Notes under the pieces: generated by a model
Database searches by the model: none
Seen by the model: the letters and a program-made list of their open reading frames with translations, nothing else
Told to the model about the DNA's origin: nothing
DNA from: Chitinophaga pinensis
Lineage (GTDB): Bacteria > Bacteroidota > Bacteroidia > Chitinophagales > Chitinophagaceae
Direction of reading: 5' to 3'
Assembly (NCBI GenBank): GCA_945862385.1
Contig: CAMAXV010000010.1
Location: 1 to 64,000 of the forward strand
Length of the DNA stretch: 64,000 nt
Translations under genes and position numbers: made by a program
Part shown: in pieces, positions 15,808-24,611 of the stretch
Position numbering within the stretch: the first letter of the stretch is position 1
Layout: every line of letters starts with the position of its first letter

Positions 15808-16614
15808 TCAAAATCCATCTCCATCGAGCATATTGCCGAGCCCGCCGAGGATACTGCCTTCTTCTCTTCTTGAAGTTGTTCCGTAAGAAATAATGCGGCT
15901 GGCCAATCGGCTGATGGGGAGTGTCTGAATCCATACCTTACCTGGTCCGCGGAGGGTTGCAAAGAATAATCCTTCACCACCAAAAATGGAGTTTTTGATG
16001 CCACCAACAAACTGGATATCATAATCTACTGTCTGGGTAAAAGCAACAACACAACCCGTATCAATTTTCAGTACTTCACCGGGTGTGAGGTAGCGTTCGA
16101 ATACGTGACCGCCTGCATGGACGAAAGCCATGCCATCACCTTCAAGTTTCTGCATGATAAAACCTTCTCCACCAAAGAGTCCGGTTCCAAGTTTACGCTG
16201 AAAGGCGATTCCTACGTTCACTCCTTTGGCGGCGCACAGGAAAGAGTCTTTCTGACAGATGATGCGTCCATCGAGTTGCTGGAGGTCGAGCGGAATAATT
16301 TTTCCAGGATAGGGTGAAGCAAAGGATACTTTTTTCTTTCCGGGCACCATATTGGTGAAGGCGGTCATAAACAGACTTTCTCCGGTGAGTAACCTTTTGC
16401 CTGCAGAGAAAAGCTTGCCAAGAACACCCTGTTGCTGACCGGAGCCGTCTCCGAAAATGGTTTGCATCTGTATCCCGTCATCCATCATCATGAAGCTACC
16501 CGCTTCTGCGATGGCTGTTTCGTTGGGATCCAATTCGATTTCCACATACTGCATTTCCTCTCCCACAATCCTGTAGTCGATTTCATGGTTTGAACGTGTG
16601 CTGAAGTTTGACAT
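15808..16614 (-). CDS. AIM24/TIGR00266 family protein
   Basis: A 268-residue soluble beta-rich protein. The motif [20 protein letters not shown], several glycine-rich turns ([20 protein letters not shown]) and the ending [11 protein letters not shown] are typical of the TIGR00266/AIM24 family, related to tryptophan RNA-binding attenuator-like folds. The molecular function of bacterial members is not established. The gene stands alone. After its stop the minus strand reads TGAGTGAAAGGCACGAGGG, a single unit of the GGCACRAGG repeat. Confidence 0.85.
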   Translation of the reverse strand: MSNFSTRSNHEIDYRIVGEEMQYVEIELDPNETAIAEAGSFMMMDDGIQMQTIFGDGSGQQQGVLGKLFSAGKRLLTGESLFMTAFTNMVPGKKKVSFASPYPGKIIPLDLQQLDGRIICQKDSFLCAAKGVNVGIAFQRKLGTGLFGGEGFIMQKLEGDGMAFVHAGGHVFERYLTPGEVLKIDTGCVVAFTQTVDYDIQFVGGIKNSIFGGEGLFFATLRGPGKVWIQTLPISRLASRIISYGTTSRREEGSILGGLGNMLDGDGF

Positions 16615-16639
16615 GGTCTATTTTATTTTAAGTGTATTT

Positions 16640-16684
16640 GAATAAAAAATGGGAACAGCTGAAGGGTATCATGCTGTTCCCATT
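16640..16684 (-). terminator. Rho-independent terminator of the RND efflux operon
   Basis: A perfect 12-bp stem, AATGGGAACAGC with GCTGTTCCCATT (16648-16659 and 16673-16684), has a 13-base loop. On the minus strand it is followed by TTTTTATTC. It lies 17 bases beyond the stop of the RND permease. Confidence 0.85.
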
Positions 16685-16700
16685 CATAACACTAAACTAA

Positions 16701-19700
16701 TTATTGTTTTCCATTCCACACAGGTTTACCCATGATCCTGCGCACAAGATACATGAAGCCTGCAAGGAGGAAGAAGAGCGGTCCGAGTAATCCAAGAATG
16801 GAAATCCATCCACCCTTGAAGAACTTCTTCATGGGTCTTTTCAGTCGCTCTGCAATCAGGTACATGGCTGGTACAATGAGCAGGGTCATGAAGAAGGCGA
16901 ACATCAATCCCCAGATGATTGTCAGTGCCAGCGGCTTCCAGAATACAGCGTTATCGCCGCCAAAGAAGATGTGCGGATTGAGTTCAGAGAAAAGAGTTAC
17001 GAAGTTGATGTTGAAACCAACAGCGAGTGGGATTAGCGCCAGGATGGCTGCCAGGGCGGTAAGGAGTACGGGTACAATCCTTGTTTTTCCGGCTTCGATA
17101 ACAGCATCCCTAACTTTCATACCCCTGCTCCGGAGTTCATCAGCAAACTCAATCACAAGGATACCATTTTTAACAACGATACCAGAGAGACCGATAATGC
17201 CAATACCTGTAGTTACTGCGGCAAAAGTAGAACGGGTGATGGCATAGCCCAGCAGCACACCGATGAGGCTGAAGAATATTTCAGACAAAACGATCATGGT
17301 GCGGCTGTAAGAGCCAAACTGGAGGATGAGGATAAGCAGGATAAATCCTACCGCAATGAAAAGGGCATTACCCAGGAACGCGGCAGTTTCCTTCAGCTGC
17401 TCTTCTTCACCCGTTTGTGCAACGGTAACACCTTCTGGTTTCTGTTTGAATGCATCAATCTGCTTTTTGATTTCGGCATTCACGGCCTGCGGTGTATAGC
17501 CTTGTGATACCAGTACATTGGAGTAAATGGTGATCACACGTTTTTGATTCTTACGTTTGATACTGCCGTAAGTGTTGCTGAGGTCTGCTTTCACTACAGA
17601 ACTGATAGGCACCTGTTTGATCAAGCCGGAGGTAAAATCTCTGTAAGTGATGCGCATATTCAACAGTTCAGACAAGGTCTTTCTCTGATTGGCATCATTG
17701 CGGATAACGATGTTGTATTCCTCTTCACCGATTTTCAGCTTCGAAATTTCTTTACCGAAAAGCGCAGTTCTGATTTCGATTCCCACCTGTGCCGTTGAGA
17801 TGCCCTGCATCAGTGCGCGTTCACGGTCTATCGAGAGGCTGATTTCGGGGTTAGTGAAATCGACGTCTATTTTGAGTTCTTCTACACCAGGGATATTTTT
17901 ATCACCGAGGTAGTTTCTGAGTGCAATGGCAGTACTGGTGAGGTCTTCAAAGTTATCACCTGAAACTTCGATGTTGATGGGAGAGGCTGTGGGCGGACCA
18001 TTACTTTCCTGAGCAATGGTTATCTCAGCAGACGGGATGTTTTTTACAACACCTCTTATTGAGTCGAGGTAAGGCATGGTTGATAATCCATCACGTTCCT
18101 CAAAGGGCACGAAGTTTACCTGGATCCTGCCCAGTTCCGGGCGTGTACTGCGGTCGCCACTGTTGGGGTCGCTCGCACCTACAGCAACGTTGGCGATAAC
18201 ACTTTCTACTAGTGGGTTCTTTTTACCACCATCCACGCCAAGTACTTTGTTGATGCGCCCTTCCAGCATTTGTGTTACAGAGTCTGTGTATTCCACGTTG
18301 GTACCTGACGGCAGTTTGAGGTATACGTAGAGTGTATTGGGGTCGCCTGTGGGGAACAATACTACAGGTACGTTACGCATGCCAAAGAAGACGAATGAGA
18401 AGATCAGGAGGGCAAAGGTTGCCAGCAACATCTTAACCGGTCTCCAGCCTTCGGTAGTCCACCTGAGGAGCTTTTCATAACTGTTCATCATAGCTGGCAG
18501 GAGTCTTTCCTGGAAGCCTTTGATGGCTGCGGTCAACACATAAGTGTTGAGCACCATCAGCAGTCCGAAGAATATCAGCAGGTTTCCGATGAAACGCAAG
18601 GATGCTGTATCACCGCCATATCCTGCCAGGTCAAACAATGCACCGATGATGATGAAGAGGAGGAATAAAGGACTTTTGAAGATGGCTGATTTTTTCTTTT
18701 TTTCTTCATGTTCGTGTGTCATGAAGTCCACTGCAAATACGGGGTTCATGATATACGCCACGATCAGTGAAGCCGTTAGCGTGAAGATCAGCATGGTAGG
18801 CAGGTAAATCATGAACTTACCAATGATACCCGGCCAGAAGAGCAATGGTATAAATGGCGCAAGCGTGGTAAGTGTTCCTGAGAGAACCGGAATAAAGACT
18901 TCGCCGGCAGCATAACGTGCTGCATCTCGGGAACTGATTTTGCCTTTGCCCATTGCAAAAATCCTGTGCGTATTTTCAATCACCACAATGGCATCATCCA
19001 CTACTATACCCAATCCGAATAAAAGCGCAAAGAGTACGATGAAGTTAAGGGTTACATTAGATCCCACGATAAAGTCGGCCGTAGGCAGGAAAATGAAGGC
19101 CAGGAACATGCTGAGTGGAACAGAGAGTGCCACAAAGAATGAGTTTGTTACACCCATGAAGAACATCAGGATGATCATCACAAGTATAAAGCCGATGACG
19201 ATGGAGTTAACCAGTTCTTCAAATGCCGCTGCAGCTGTAATGCTTAGGTCTCCGGTTATGTTTATCTGCAGGTCTTTAGGAAAAACATCACGCTGCATTT
19301 CCTTCACGAGTGCATTGATTTTTTCTGATGCATTGATCAGGTTTTCACCTGACCTTTTAATAACACTCAGGGTAACCACATTCTTGTTGTTGAGCCTGGC
19401 AAAACTTTCCCTTTGTTTTACTGTATCTGTTATCTGTGCCAGATCTCTGAGGTAAAAGGGTGCACCGTAAATGTTTTTTACGATGATATTGTTCAACTCA
19501 AGTGCGGAACGGAACTGACCGTTTAACCGGAGTGTCCTTTTCTGGTCACCCACTTCAAGGAGACCGCCTGAAATGTCTGCATTCTCCCTTTGGAGGGCAG
19601 CTTCCACATCACTGAAACCAACTTTGGCAACTTCCATTTTATACCTGTCCACATTGATCTGAATCTCTCTTTCCGGCGCACCAACTACGTCAATCCTGCT

Positions 19701-20273
19701 GATTTCTGAGAGTTCTTCAATCCTGTCTTTTAACTGCTCTGCAAACTCTGCCAGCTTCATGCCGTCATAGTCACCGCTCACATTAACAGCCATGATTGGT
19801 AATTCAGACAGACTGATTTCCTGCACCACAGGTTCTTGTGTGAGGTCATTCGGAAGGTCTTTCTTTGCCTTATCTACGGCATCACGCATCTTCTGAAGTG
19901 CAACATCTGTTTTGACAGATGTGCTGAATTCAACGATGATGGCGGAGAAATCCTGCAATGAAGTAGATGTGATCTTGTTGATCTTTACACCTGTGATACC
20001 CTTCAGTTGTTTTTCGATGGGTCTGGTTACAAGACTTTCAATTTCCTTGGGAGAGTTGCCCACATAAACGGTTTGAACGTAAATGTTGGGGATCACCACA
20101 TCCGGGAACTGCTCCTTGGGGAAGGATATAAATAATCCGATTCCCCAGAGTGAAATGATCAAGGTGATGAGGTAAACGGCTGTTTTGTTTTTGATTGCCC
20201 AATCGGTTGGTCCGAATGTCTTGGGATTTTTCAGCAGTTTAAAAATGGGGTTGCTGTTTGAAGCGTTATCCAT
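16701..20273 (-). CDS. RND family efflux permease (AcrB/MexB superfamily)
   Basis: A 1190-residue inner-membrane transporter, slightly longer than the usual 1020-1060 because of extra hydrophobic segments after about residue 530 and at the C-terminus. Visible family features: an N-terminal helix followed by FPKEQFPDVVIPNIYVQTVY (porter domain), FGLGIVVDDAIVVIENTHRI (helix 4 with the paired aspartates of the proton relay), FIPLLFWPGIIGKFMIYLP, and the second half with GIIGLSGIVVKNGILVIEF. It works with the adaptor and TolC-type genes upstream, each 25 bases apart in one operon. Substrates unknown. A terminator follows. Confidence 0.92.
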   Translation of the reverse strand: MDNASNSNPIFKLLKNPKTFGPTDWAIKNKTAVYLITLIISLWGIGLFISFPKEQFPDVVIPNIYVQTVYVGNSPKEIESLVTRPIEKQLKGITGVKINKITSTSLQDFSAIIVEFSTSVKTDVALQKMRDAVDKAKKDLPNDLTQEPVVQEISLSELPIMAVNVSGDYDGMKLAEFAEQLKDRIEELSEISRIDVVGAPEREIQINVDRYKMEVAKVGFSDVEAALQRENADISGGLLEVGDQKRTLRLNGQFRSALELNNIIVKNIYGAPFYLRDLAQITDTVKQRESFARLNNKNVVTLSVIKRSGENLINASEKINALVKEMQRDVFPKDLQINITGDLSITAAAAFEELVNSIVIGFILVMIILMFFMGVTNSFFVALSVPLSMFLAFIFLPTADFIVGSNVTLNFIVLFALLFGLGIVVDDAIVVIENTHRIFAMGKGKISSRDAARYAAGEVFIPVLSGTLTTLAPFIPLLFWPGIIGKFMIYLPTMLIFTLTASLIVAYIMNPVFAVDFMTHEHEEKKKKSAIFKSPLFLLFIIIGALFDLAGYGGDTASLRFIGNLLIFFGLLMVLNTYVLTAAIKGFQERLLPAMMNSYEKLLRWTTEGWRPVKMLLATFALLIFSFVFFGMRNVPVVLFPTGDPNTLYVYLKLPSGTNVEYTDSVTQMLEGRINKVLGVDGGKKNPLVESVIANVAVGASDPNSGDRSTRPELGRIQVNFVPFEERDGLSTMPYLDSIRGVVKNIPSAEITIAQESNGPPTASPINIEVSGDNFEDLTSTAIALRNYLGDKNIPGVEELKIDVDFTNPEISLSIDRERALMQGISTAQVGIEIRTALFGKEISKLKIGEEEYNIVIRNDANQRKTLSELLNMRITYRDFTSGLIKQVPISSVVKADLSNTYGSIKRKNQKRVITIYSNVLVSQGYTPQAVNAEIKKQIDAFKQKPEGVTVAQTGEEEQLKETAAFLGNALFIAVGFILLILILQFGSYSRTMIVLSEIFFSLIGVLLGYAITRSTFAAVTTGIGIIGLSGIVVKNGILVIEFADELRSRGMKVRDAVIEAGKTRIVPVLLTALAAILALIPLAVGFNINFVTLFSELNPHIFFGGDNAVFWKPLALTIIWGLMFAFFMTLLIVPAMYLIAERLKRPMKKFFKGGWISILGLLGPLFFLLAGFMYLVRRIMGKPVWNGKQ

Positions 20274-20298
20274 AAAAAATATTTATGTATTGGTACAA

Positions 20299-21444
20299 TT
20301 AGTTTGTGGCGGTGGAGATCAGCTGACCTTCATAAAGACCCTGAAAACCTTTGGTGATCAGCTGGTCGCCTGTTGCCAGTCCGGATTTCACTTCGATTAG
20401 TGCATCATAGAATTCGCCTATTTCCACTGCTCTCTTACGGGCAACGCTCTTTCCTTTTTCCTGTGCAAGCACGTAAACAAACTTGCCTTTTTCATCTGTT
20501 TGAATTGTTTCAACAGGAACCACGAGCGCATTTTTTGCTTCGTGGTCGAGTATTTTCACCACAGCGATTTGATTCGGCTTGATGGTTGATTTGCTCGGTA
20601 CCTTGCTTTCAGCAATGAATGACCTGGATGTGATGTTGATGGTTTCACTGATGAGGTTGATGGATGAATTGAAAGACTCGTTGATGTCTGGTACATTGAT
20701 CACAACCGGCATTCCTTTGCGCACTTTGCTGATGTAGTTTTCAGGTACATCAACAACGGCTTTCATTGCACTGGGATTGATGATGGTGATGGTTGCCATT
20801 GGAGATCCCATGAAGGTTTCACCAACTTTGATGGTAACAGCATCTACAATACCGGATACTTCAGCGTAAACCTGTGTGGTGCTGAGTTGTTCCTTAACAA
20901 GGTCGAGTTGCTTTTCCAGGCTTTCCACATTATTTTTGGATGAAAGGTACTGTACTTCAGTACCAATGCCTTCTTTCCAAAGATTTTCCTGCCTGCTGAA
21001 AATGTTTTTAGCAAAAGCCAGCTGGCTTTCTACCTGTTTGATGTTTTGCTGTACGATACCGTCTTCCAGTTTCATCACCAGTTGTCCCTTCTTTACCTGG
21101 TCGCCCTGCTTTACCAGCACTTGTTTAACCTGTCCACCCATGCCTCTTGGGGTTACATAATAGATCTGTTCAGTGGTGATTTTACCCTGTAGTTCAATGT
21201 AGTGCGCAAAATCCTGTGTTGCGAGGGCAGTTACTTCAACCAGCTTAACTTTCTCCGGTGCTGAAGAGCCACCCAGTTTCAGTATTTCTGCTTCAAGTGC
21301 TGTGATTTTTTCGGAAAGGGCATCCCTGTCTTTGGTAAGTTTTTCCAGTTCAGCTTTTTTAGCGGTAACGTCTTTGTTTTCGTTTTGGGTGCCTGAGCAG
21401 GCTGCCAGAACGAAGAGCATGCTGATGATTAATGACTTTTTCAT
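20299..21444 (-). CDS. RND efflux periplasmic adaptor (HlyD/AcrA-type lipoprotein)
   Basis: 381 residues. A lipoprotein signal (LIISMLFVLAAC) is followed by a coiled coil (about 28-58), a lipoyl/barrel-sandwich half (GQVKQVLVKQGDQVKKGQLV), an alpha hairpin (about 120-180), the second lipoyl half (TQVYAEVSGIVDAVTIKVGE) and a beta-barrel domain. This is the membrane-fusion protein that links the RND pump to the outer-membrane channel. The coiled coil placed before the first lipoyl half is unusual in position and could extend the hairpin. Confidence 0.92.
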   Translation of the reverse strand: MKKSLIISMLFVLAACSGTQNENKDVTAKKAELEKLTKDRDALSEKITALEAEILKLGGSSAPEKVKLVEVTALATQDFAHYIELQGKITTEQIYYVTPRGMGGQVKQVLVKQGDQVKKGQLVMKLEDGIVQQNIKQVESQLAFAKNIFSRQENLWKEGIGTEVQYLSSKNNVESLEKQLDLVKEQLSTTQVYAEVSGIVDAVTIKVGETFMGSPMATITIINPSAMKAVVDVPENYISKVRKGMPVVINVPDINESFNSSINLISETINITSRSFIAESKVPSKSTIKPNQIAVVKILDHEAKNALVVPVETIQTDEKGKFVYVLAQEKGKSVARKRAVEIGEFYDALIEVKSGLATGDQLITKGFQGLYEGQLISTATN

Positions 21445-21469
21445 ATTGGTGGTTTATACTTTTTAGTGA

Positions 21470-22891
21470 TTAGATTTTGCCCAAGGCTTTCAGGTAAGAG
21501 ATGCGGGCATTGATGGCATCGTAAAGCGACTGGAAATAATTGCTTTCAGCTGTTTCCAGTTCTGTTTCTGTTTGCAGCAGTTCGAAGCTTGAACCCAGAC
21601 CCTGTTCGTATTTCTTTTTAGTGGTATTGTATACCTTTTCAGCCAGCTCCACATTGCGTTCCTGCATATCTAAAGTAGACAAGGCATTGTTGAAGATGAT
21701 GGTTGCAGCCTGCACCTGGAGGTCTATCGCACGTTTGACGTTGTCTATTGTATTGGTTGTTTTTTCCAGGTTAAGTTTGGCCTGTTTGATACGCTGACCT
21801 TTCTGGCCTGCATCAAAAATCGGAACAGTCATATTTATTCCCCACACTGAAGTTTTGAACCATTTCTGATTGAAGTTGAAAAGGTTTGACTCTTGTCCCA
21901 GTGCATTTCTGCTGTAACTCCAGTAAGTTGCAAGGGTTGGCGCATAGGCCAGTTTCTGACGTTTGATATCCAGCCCCTGCAGGTCTTTTACGATGTTCAG
22001 AACCTGAATTTCCTTGCGGTCTTCGTAAGTGAAGCCAGACATGTCCATCAGGTTTTTTTTGATCCTGTCGTTCGACAGTTTCTCGGTCATTTCCAGGGTG
22101 TCTTTCTGGTCCAGGGCCATGGCAAATTTGAGTGAGGCCACACCTATTTCAATAAGTTTTTCAATCTGATTAGCAGTAGTCATCAGGTTGTTGAGGGTCA
22201 CCTGCGTTTTATCTATATCCAGTCTTTCAGCAAAACCATTTTTAAAAAGTTTTTCCTGGTCTGATTTGAGCTTTTGCAAACGAGTGATACTGGAGTCCAG
22301 ATAACCTTTTCTTTTTTCAGCAATCAGTACACTGTAGTATGCCCTGTAAACATTGCTTTTGACTGAATCTTCCATCGCTTTGATGTTTGCTTCGGTCAGG
22401 TCTATAGATTTTTTTCTGGCCAGAACAGCGATGAAGAGGTCTGGCTGAAAGAGCAGTTGCTGGAACTGGAAACCTGCTGATGATTGCCAGGGTACGCCAA
22501 ATTGCGCAGGAAAGAACTGGGGCGGGTCATTGGGTTTGGTAATCGGACTGCCTGCACCGTTTTTAACGCCATTGTCAACCAGAACCTGATATACTGAAGG
22601 CGATATGAAATCCGGAAGCAGTGTTACAGGAATGCTGAAGAAGTGTTGCGTAGAAATGGTTCCATTCACCTGAGGAAGTGCCTGTGCAATCAATTCCTTG
22701 TTTTTAGCCAGTTGCAGTTCCCGGTCGATTTGCAGGTTTTTGATGTCTGTAACCTGTTTCAAAGCCAGCTCCACGGCCTGTTCAGCCGAGAGACTGTACT
22801 TTTTTTGTGCTTCGCCGGCAAAGGGCTGCAAAGCCATTGCCGCGATGATGATAATGCCCCAACGTGTCATATTGCGTGTTTTATTTTGCAT
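21470..22891 (-). CDS. TolC family outer-membrane efflux channel
   Basis: 473 residues from the ATG at 22891, whose ATGCAAAATAA overlaps the TetR stop; an earlier ATG at 22924 adds 11 residues. A signal peptide (GIIIIAAMALQPFAGEAQKK) is followed by two long OEP repeats. Typical phrases are LSAEQAVELALKQVTDIKNL, a proline-rich insertion with PVTLLPDFISPSVYQVLVD, and a C-terminal YEQGLGSSFELLQTETELET, where the family has a conserved G and E-L-x-x-A/T-E. It makes the exit duct of the RND pump. Confidence 0.92.
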   Translation of the reverse strand: MQNKTRNMTRWGIIIIAAMALQPFAGEAQKKYSLSAEQAVELALKQVTDIKNLQIDRELQLAKNKELIAQALPQVNGTISTQHFFSIPVTLLPDFISPSVYQVLVDNGVKNGAGSPITKPNDPPQFFPAQFGVPWQSSAGFQFQQLLFQPDLFIAVLARKKSIDLTEANIKAMEDSVKSNVYRAYYSVLIAEKRKGYLDSSITRLQKLKSDQEKLFKNGFAERLDIDKTQVTLNNLMTTANQIEKLIEIGVASLKFAMALDQKDTLEMTEKLSNDRIKKNLMDMSGFTYEDRKEIQVLNIVKDLQGLDIKRQKLAYAPTLATYWSYSRNALGQESNLFNFNQKWFKTSVWGINMTVPIFDAGQKGQRIKQAKLNLEKTTNTIDNVKRAIDLQVQAATIIFNNALSTLDMQERNVELAEKVYNTTKKKYEQGLGSSFELLQTETELETAESNYFQSLYDAINARISYLKALGKI

Positions 22892-23504
22892 GATTTGAGA
22901 TGCTGTTTTGTTTATATGCTTCAATCAGTTTAAACCCTTTTTCAGTTGCCAGTCCGTACAGAAAATTTTCAATGATCGCGATACTTACTTCAGCCAGGTT
23001 GTATCTGGAAGTGGGAAAGATATCCATATTGAATGCCAGCATCATCGACTCCAGTCGGTATTTCGCCAGTATCTCCACCTGCAGGTCCTCTCTGTAATAT
23101 CCTTCCACAATACCCCTTCGCAGATTTTGGGAAATGATTTCCATGAGAAAGGTGTTTTTGTGTTGCATGAATTGCTGGAAAGACGTGAAATGGTATTTGT
23201 GCAGGTCCACCAATATAACAGGGTTCATGTTACCCAGTTGTTTGGTGATCAGCTGCATGGTGTTGAAGATTTCGTCTATTGCATCTTTTGATGGCAGGCA
23301 GCAACCGATGGCTTCTTTTTGCATGACCGCTATCTCTGCCTGGAGTACGAGGTCTACCAGTTCATCCTTGTCTTTGAAATGCTGGTAAATGGTTTTTTTG
23401 GAGATGCCCAGCTGGCTGCAGATATCATCCATCGAAACAGATCTAATGCCCAGCCTCATAAAAAGACTTTTGGCCTGGTCAATTATCCGTTCTCTTATGT
23501 CCAT
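22881..23504 (-). CDS. TetR/AcrR family transcriptional regulator
   Basis: 207 residues. The N-terminal helix-turn-helix is VSMDDICSQLGISKKTIYQH (about residues 23-42), followed by FKDKDELV, the classic TetR_N domain. The C-terminal half is helical and variable and would hold the ligand pocket. It is first in the efflux operon, and its last codons overlap the TolC-type gene, so it most likely represses its own operon. A palindrome placed between the promoter elements upstream supports this. Confidence 0.92.
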   Translation of the reverse strand: MDIRERIIDQAKSLFMRLGIRSVSMDDICSQLGISKKTIYQHFKDKDELVDLVLQAEIAVMQKEAIGCCLPSKDAIDEIFNTMQLITKQLGNMNPVILVDLHKYHFTSFQQFMQHKNTFLMEIISQNLRRGIVEGYYREDLQVEILAKYRLESMMLAFNMDIFPTSRYNLAEVSIAIIENFLYGLATEKGFKLIEAYKQNSISNHAK

Positions 23505-23521
23505 AAATTGTATTTGGCCCG

Positions 23522-23557
23522 CAAAACTACGGAAACTTTAAACGGGTAAAAAGTTTC
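23522..23557 (-). promoter_or_regulatory. Promoter and candidate TetR operator of the RND operon
   Basis: The minus strand has a -7 box TAGTTTTG (23529-23522). Directly upstream is the inverted repeat GAAACTTT-N10-AAAGTTTC (23532-23539 and 23550-23557), which fills the space where RNA polymerase would sit between -33 and -7. The location 28 bases or more before the TetR start is what an autoregulatory operator would show. Confidence 0.6.
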
Positions 23558-23672
23558 TGTTCAAAATAATTTGTGAAAATGTTGAACGGCATTTTTTGAT
23601 TACAAGCTGTTTTGACCGTGTTTTTCCGGTAAAAAGTCGTCTTTTTCCCGGATGCTGTTTTTAAAAGGGGTG

Positions 23673-23680
23673 TATCTTTG
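23673..23680 (+). promoter_or_regulatory. -7 box TATCTTTG of the DUF502 gene
   Basis: An exact match to TAnnTTTG ends 14 bases before the ATG at 23695. The GTG at 23680 overlaps the box and therefore cannot be the translation start. Confidence 0.5.
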
Positions 23681-23694
23681 TGTCAAATACAGGT

Positions 23695-24321
23695 ATGAAA
23701 CCATTCAGTCCGACCAGGATTTTGTATTTCTTTTTCCAGGGATTGGTTGTGCTGGCTCCGATTGTCATCACGGCCTGGACGGTTGTATCCCTGTTTAATT
23801 TTATAGACGATATCCTCCCTAATCTGTTGCATGTCTTATTTCCTGATTTTGTAGTACTGGATGCCAGGGGTTATCCCAAGAAGGTACCCGGGCTCGGTTT
23901 TCTTGTTGTAGTGATGCTGGTTTTGATGGTTGGATATGTATCTTCTACTTTCATCGTAGGTAAACTCTTGCAATGGTTTGACAACATTCTGGAGCGCACA
24001 CCTGGTATCAAGATTATTTATTCCACAGTCAAGGATTTCCTGGAGGCCTTTGCAGGTAATAAAAGGAAATTCAACCAGCCGGTATTGGTTTCTATTGAGG
24101 CGGCAGATGTTTGGCGAATCGGATTCATCACACAGCAGTCTATGGTCAATTTTGGACTGAAAGACCATGTAGCTGTTTATGTACCACACTCCTATGCTTT
24201 TTCAGGTGTAACTTTTCTGGTAACAGCAGACCGGATCAAAAAGATTGATGGCATCAATTCAGCAGAGGCACTAAAGTTTATCATATCGGGAGGTGTAACT
24301 GAGGTGGAGGGGCATGAGTGA
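23695..24321 (+). CDS. DUF502 domain membrane protein
   Basis: 208 residues from the ATG at 23695, chosen because the upstream GTG lies inside the -7 box. There are two membrane helices (about 10-33 and 67-90) separated by a periplasmic loop, then a soluble domain with RTPGIKIIYSTVKDFLEAFA, VLVSIEAADVWRIGFITQQS and VYVPHSYAFSGVTFLVTADR. These are the conserved blocks of DUF502, a family without a proven function. The stop codon is followed at once by a GTTGAGAG repeat array. Confidence 0.85.
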   Translation: MKPFSPTRILYFFFQGLVVLAPIVITAWTVVSLFNFIDDILPNLLHVLFPDFVVLDARGYPKKVPGLGFLVVVMLVLMVGYVSSTFIVGKLLQWFDNILERTPGIKIIYSTVKDFLEAFAGNKRKFNQPVLVSIEAADVWRIGFITQQSMVNFGLKDHVAVYVPHSYAFSGVTFLVTADRIKKIDGINSAEALKFIISGGVTEVEGHE

Positions 24322-24420
24322 ATGAGTTGAGAGAATTAAGTTGAGAGAGGTTAGTTGAGAGAATTAAGTTGAGAGAATTAAGTTGAGTTTCTCTCAACTC
24401 TAAACTTTCAACTTCAAACT
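24322..24420. repeat. GTTGAGAG array with opposite arm (copy 1)
   Basis: Directly after the DUF502 stop, four GTTGAGAG units joined by AATTAA-type spacers (to about 24385) are followed by the reverse complement (TCTCTCAACTC, then TTTCAACTTCAAACT) to 24420. The two arms can form a long imperfect hairpin. Related arrays lie at 31676-31899 and 34105-34192. Confidence 0.8.
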
Positions 24421-24424
24421 AAAA

Positions 24425-24432
24425 TAAATTTG
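24425..24432 (+). promoter_or_regulatory. Candidate -7 box TAAATTTG upstream of the phospholipase-like gene
   Basis: The octamer matches TAnnTTTG. It lies about 180 bases before the most likely start of the phospholipase-like gene, with a palindromic element in between, so the leader would be unusually long. Motif match only. Confidence 0.35.
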
Positions 24433-24516
24433 TGCAGATGGGAAATGGGGTGGTATTGGCCGAATTGAATATGACTCTTAGGCATAGTGCTTGTGAGTCG
24501 CACAAAAAGTTTAGAT

Positions 24517-24564
24517 CCACCCCATCCGCCGCGGCGGACAGGCTCTGGCCAGGATGGGAATTAT
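24517..24564. repeat. Modular nested-palindrome element, copy C (single variant arm)
   Basis: The sequence CCACCCCATCCGCCGCGGCG, then GACAGGCTCTGGCCAGG and ATGGGAATTATT, corresponds to one outer arm of the element family. The CCCCTCC/GGAGGGG core has changed to CCCCATCC/GGATGGG, and a GC-rich hairpin (CCGCCGCGGCGG) has been inserted. It sits in the leader of the phospholipase-like gene. Confidence 0.65.
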
Positions 24565-24611
24565 TAATATTAATAATAAAAAGGCAAGCGAAGTTCTTAG
24601 ATTTCAAGTGT

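Noticed and set aside
16701-20273. Opposite-strand open frames inside the RND permease gene
   Set aside because: Several long frames exist on the plus strand, but they lack domain features and lie antisense to a well-supported gene; they are shadows of its codon bias.
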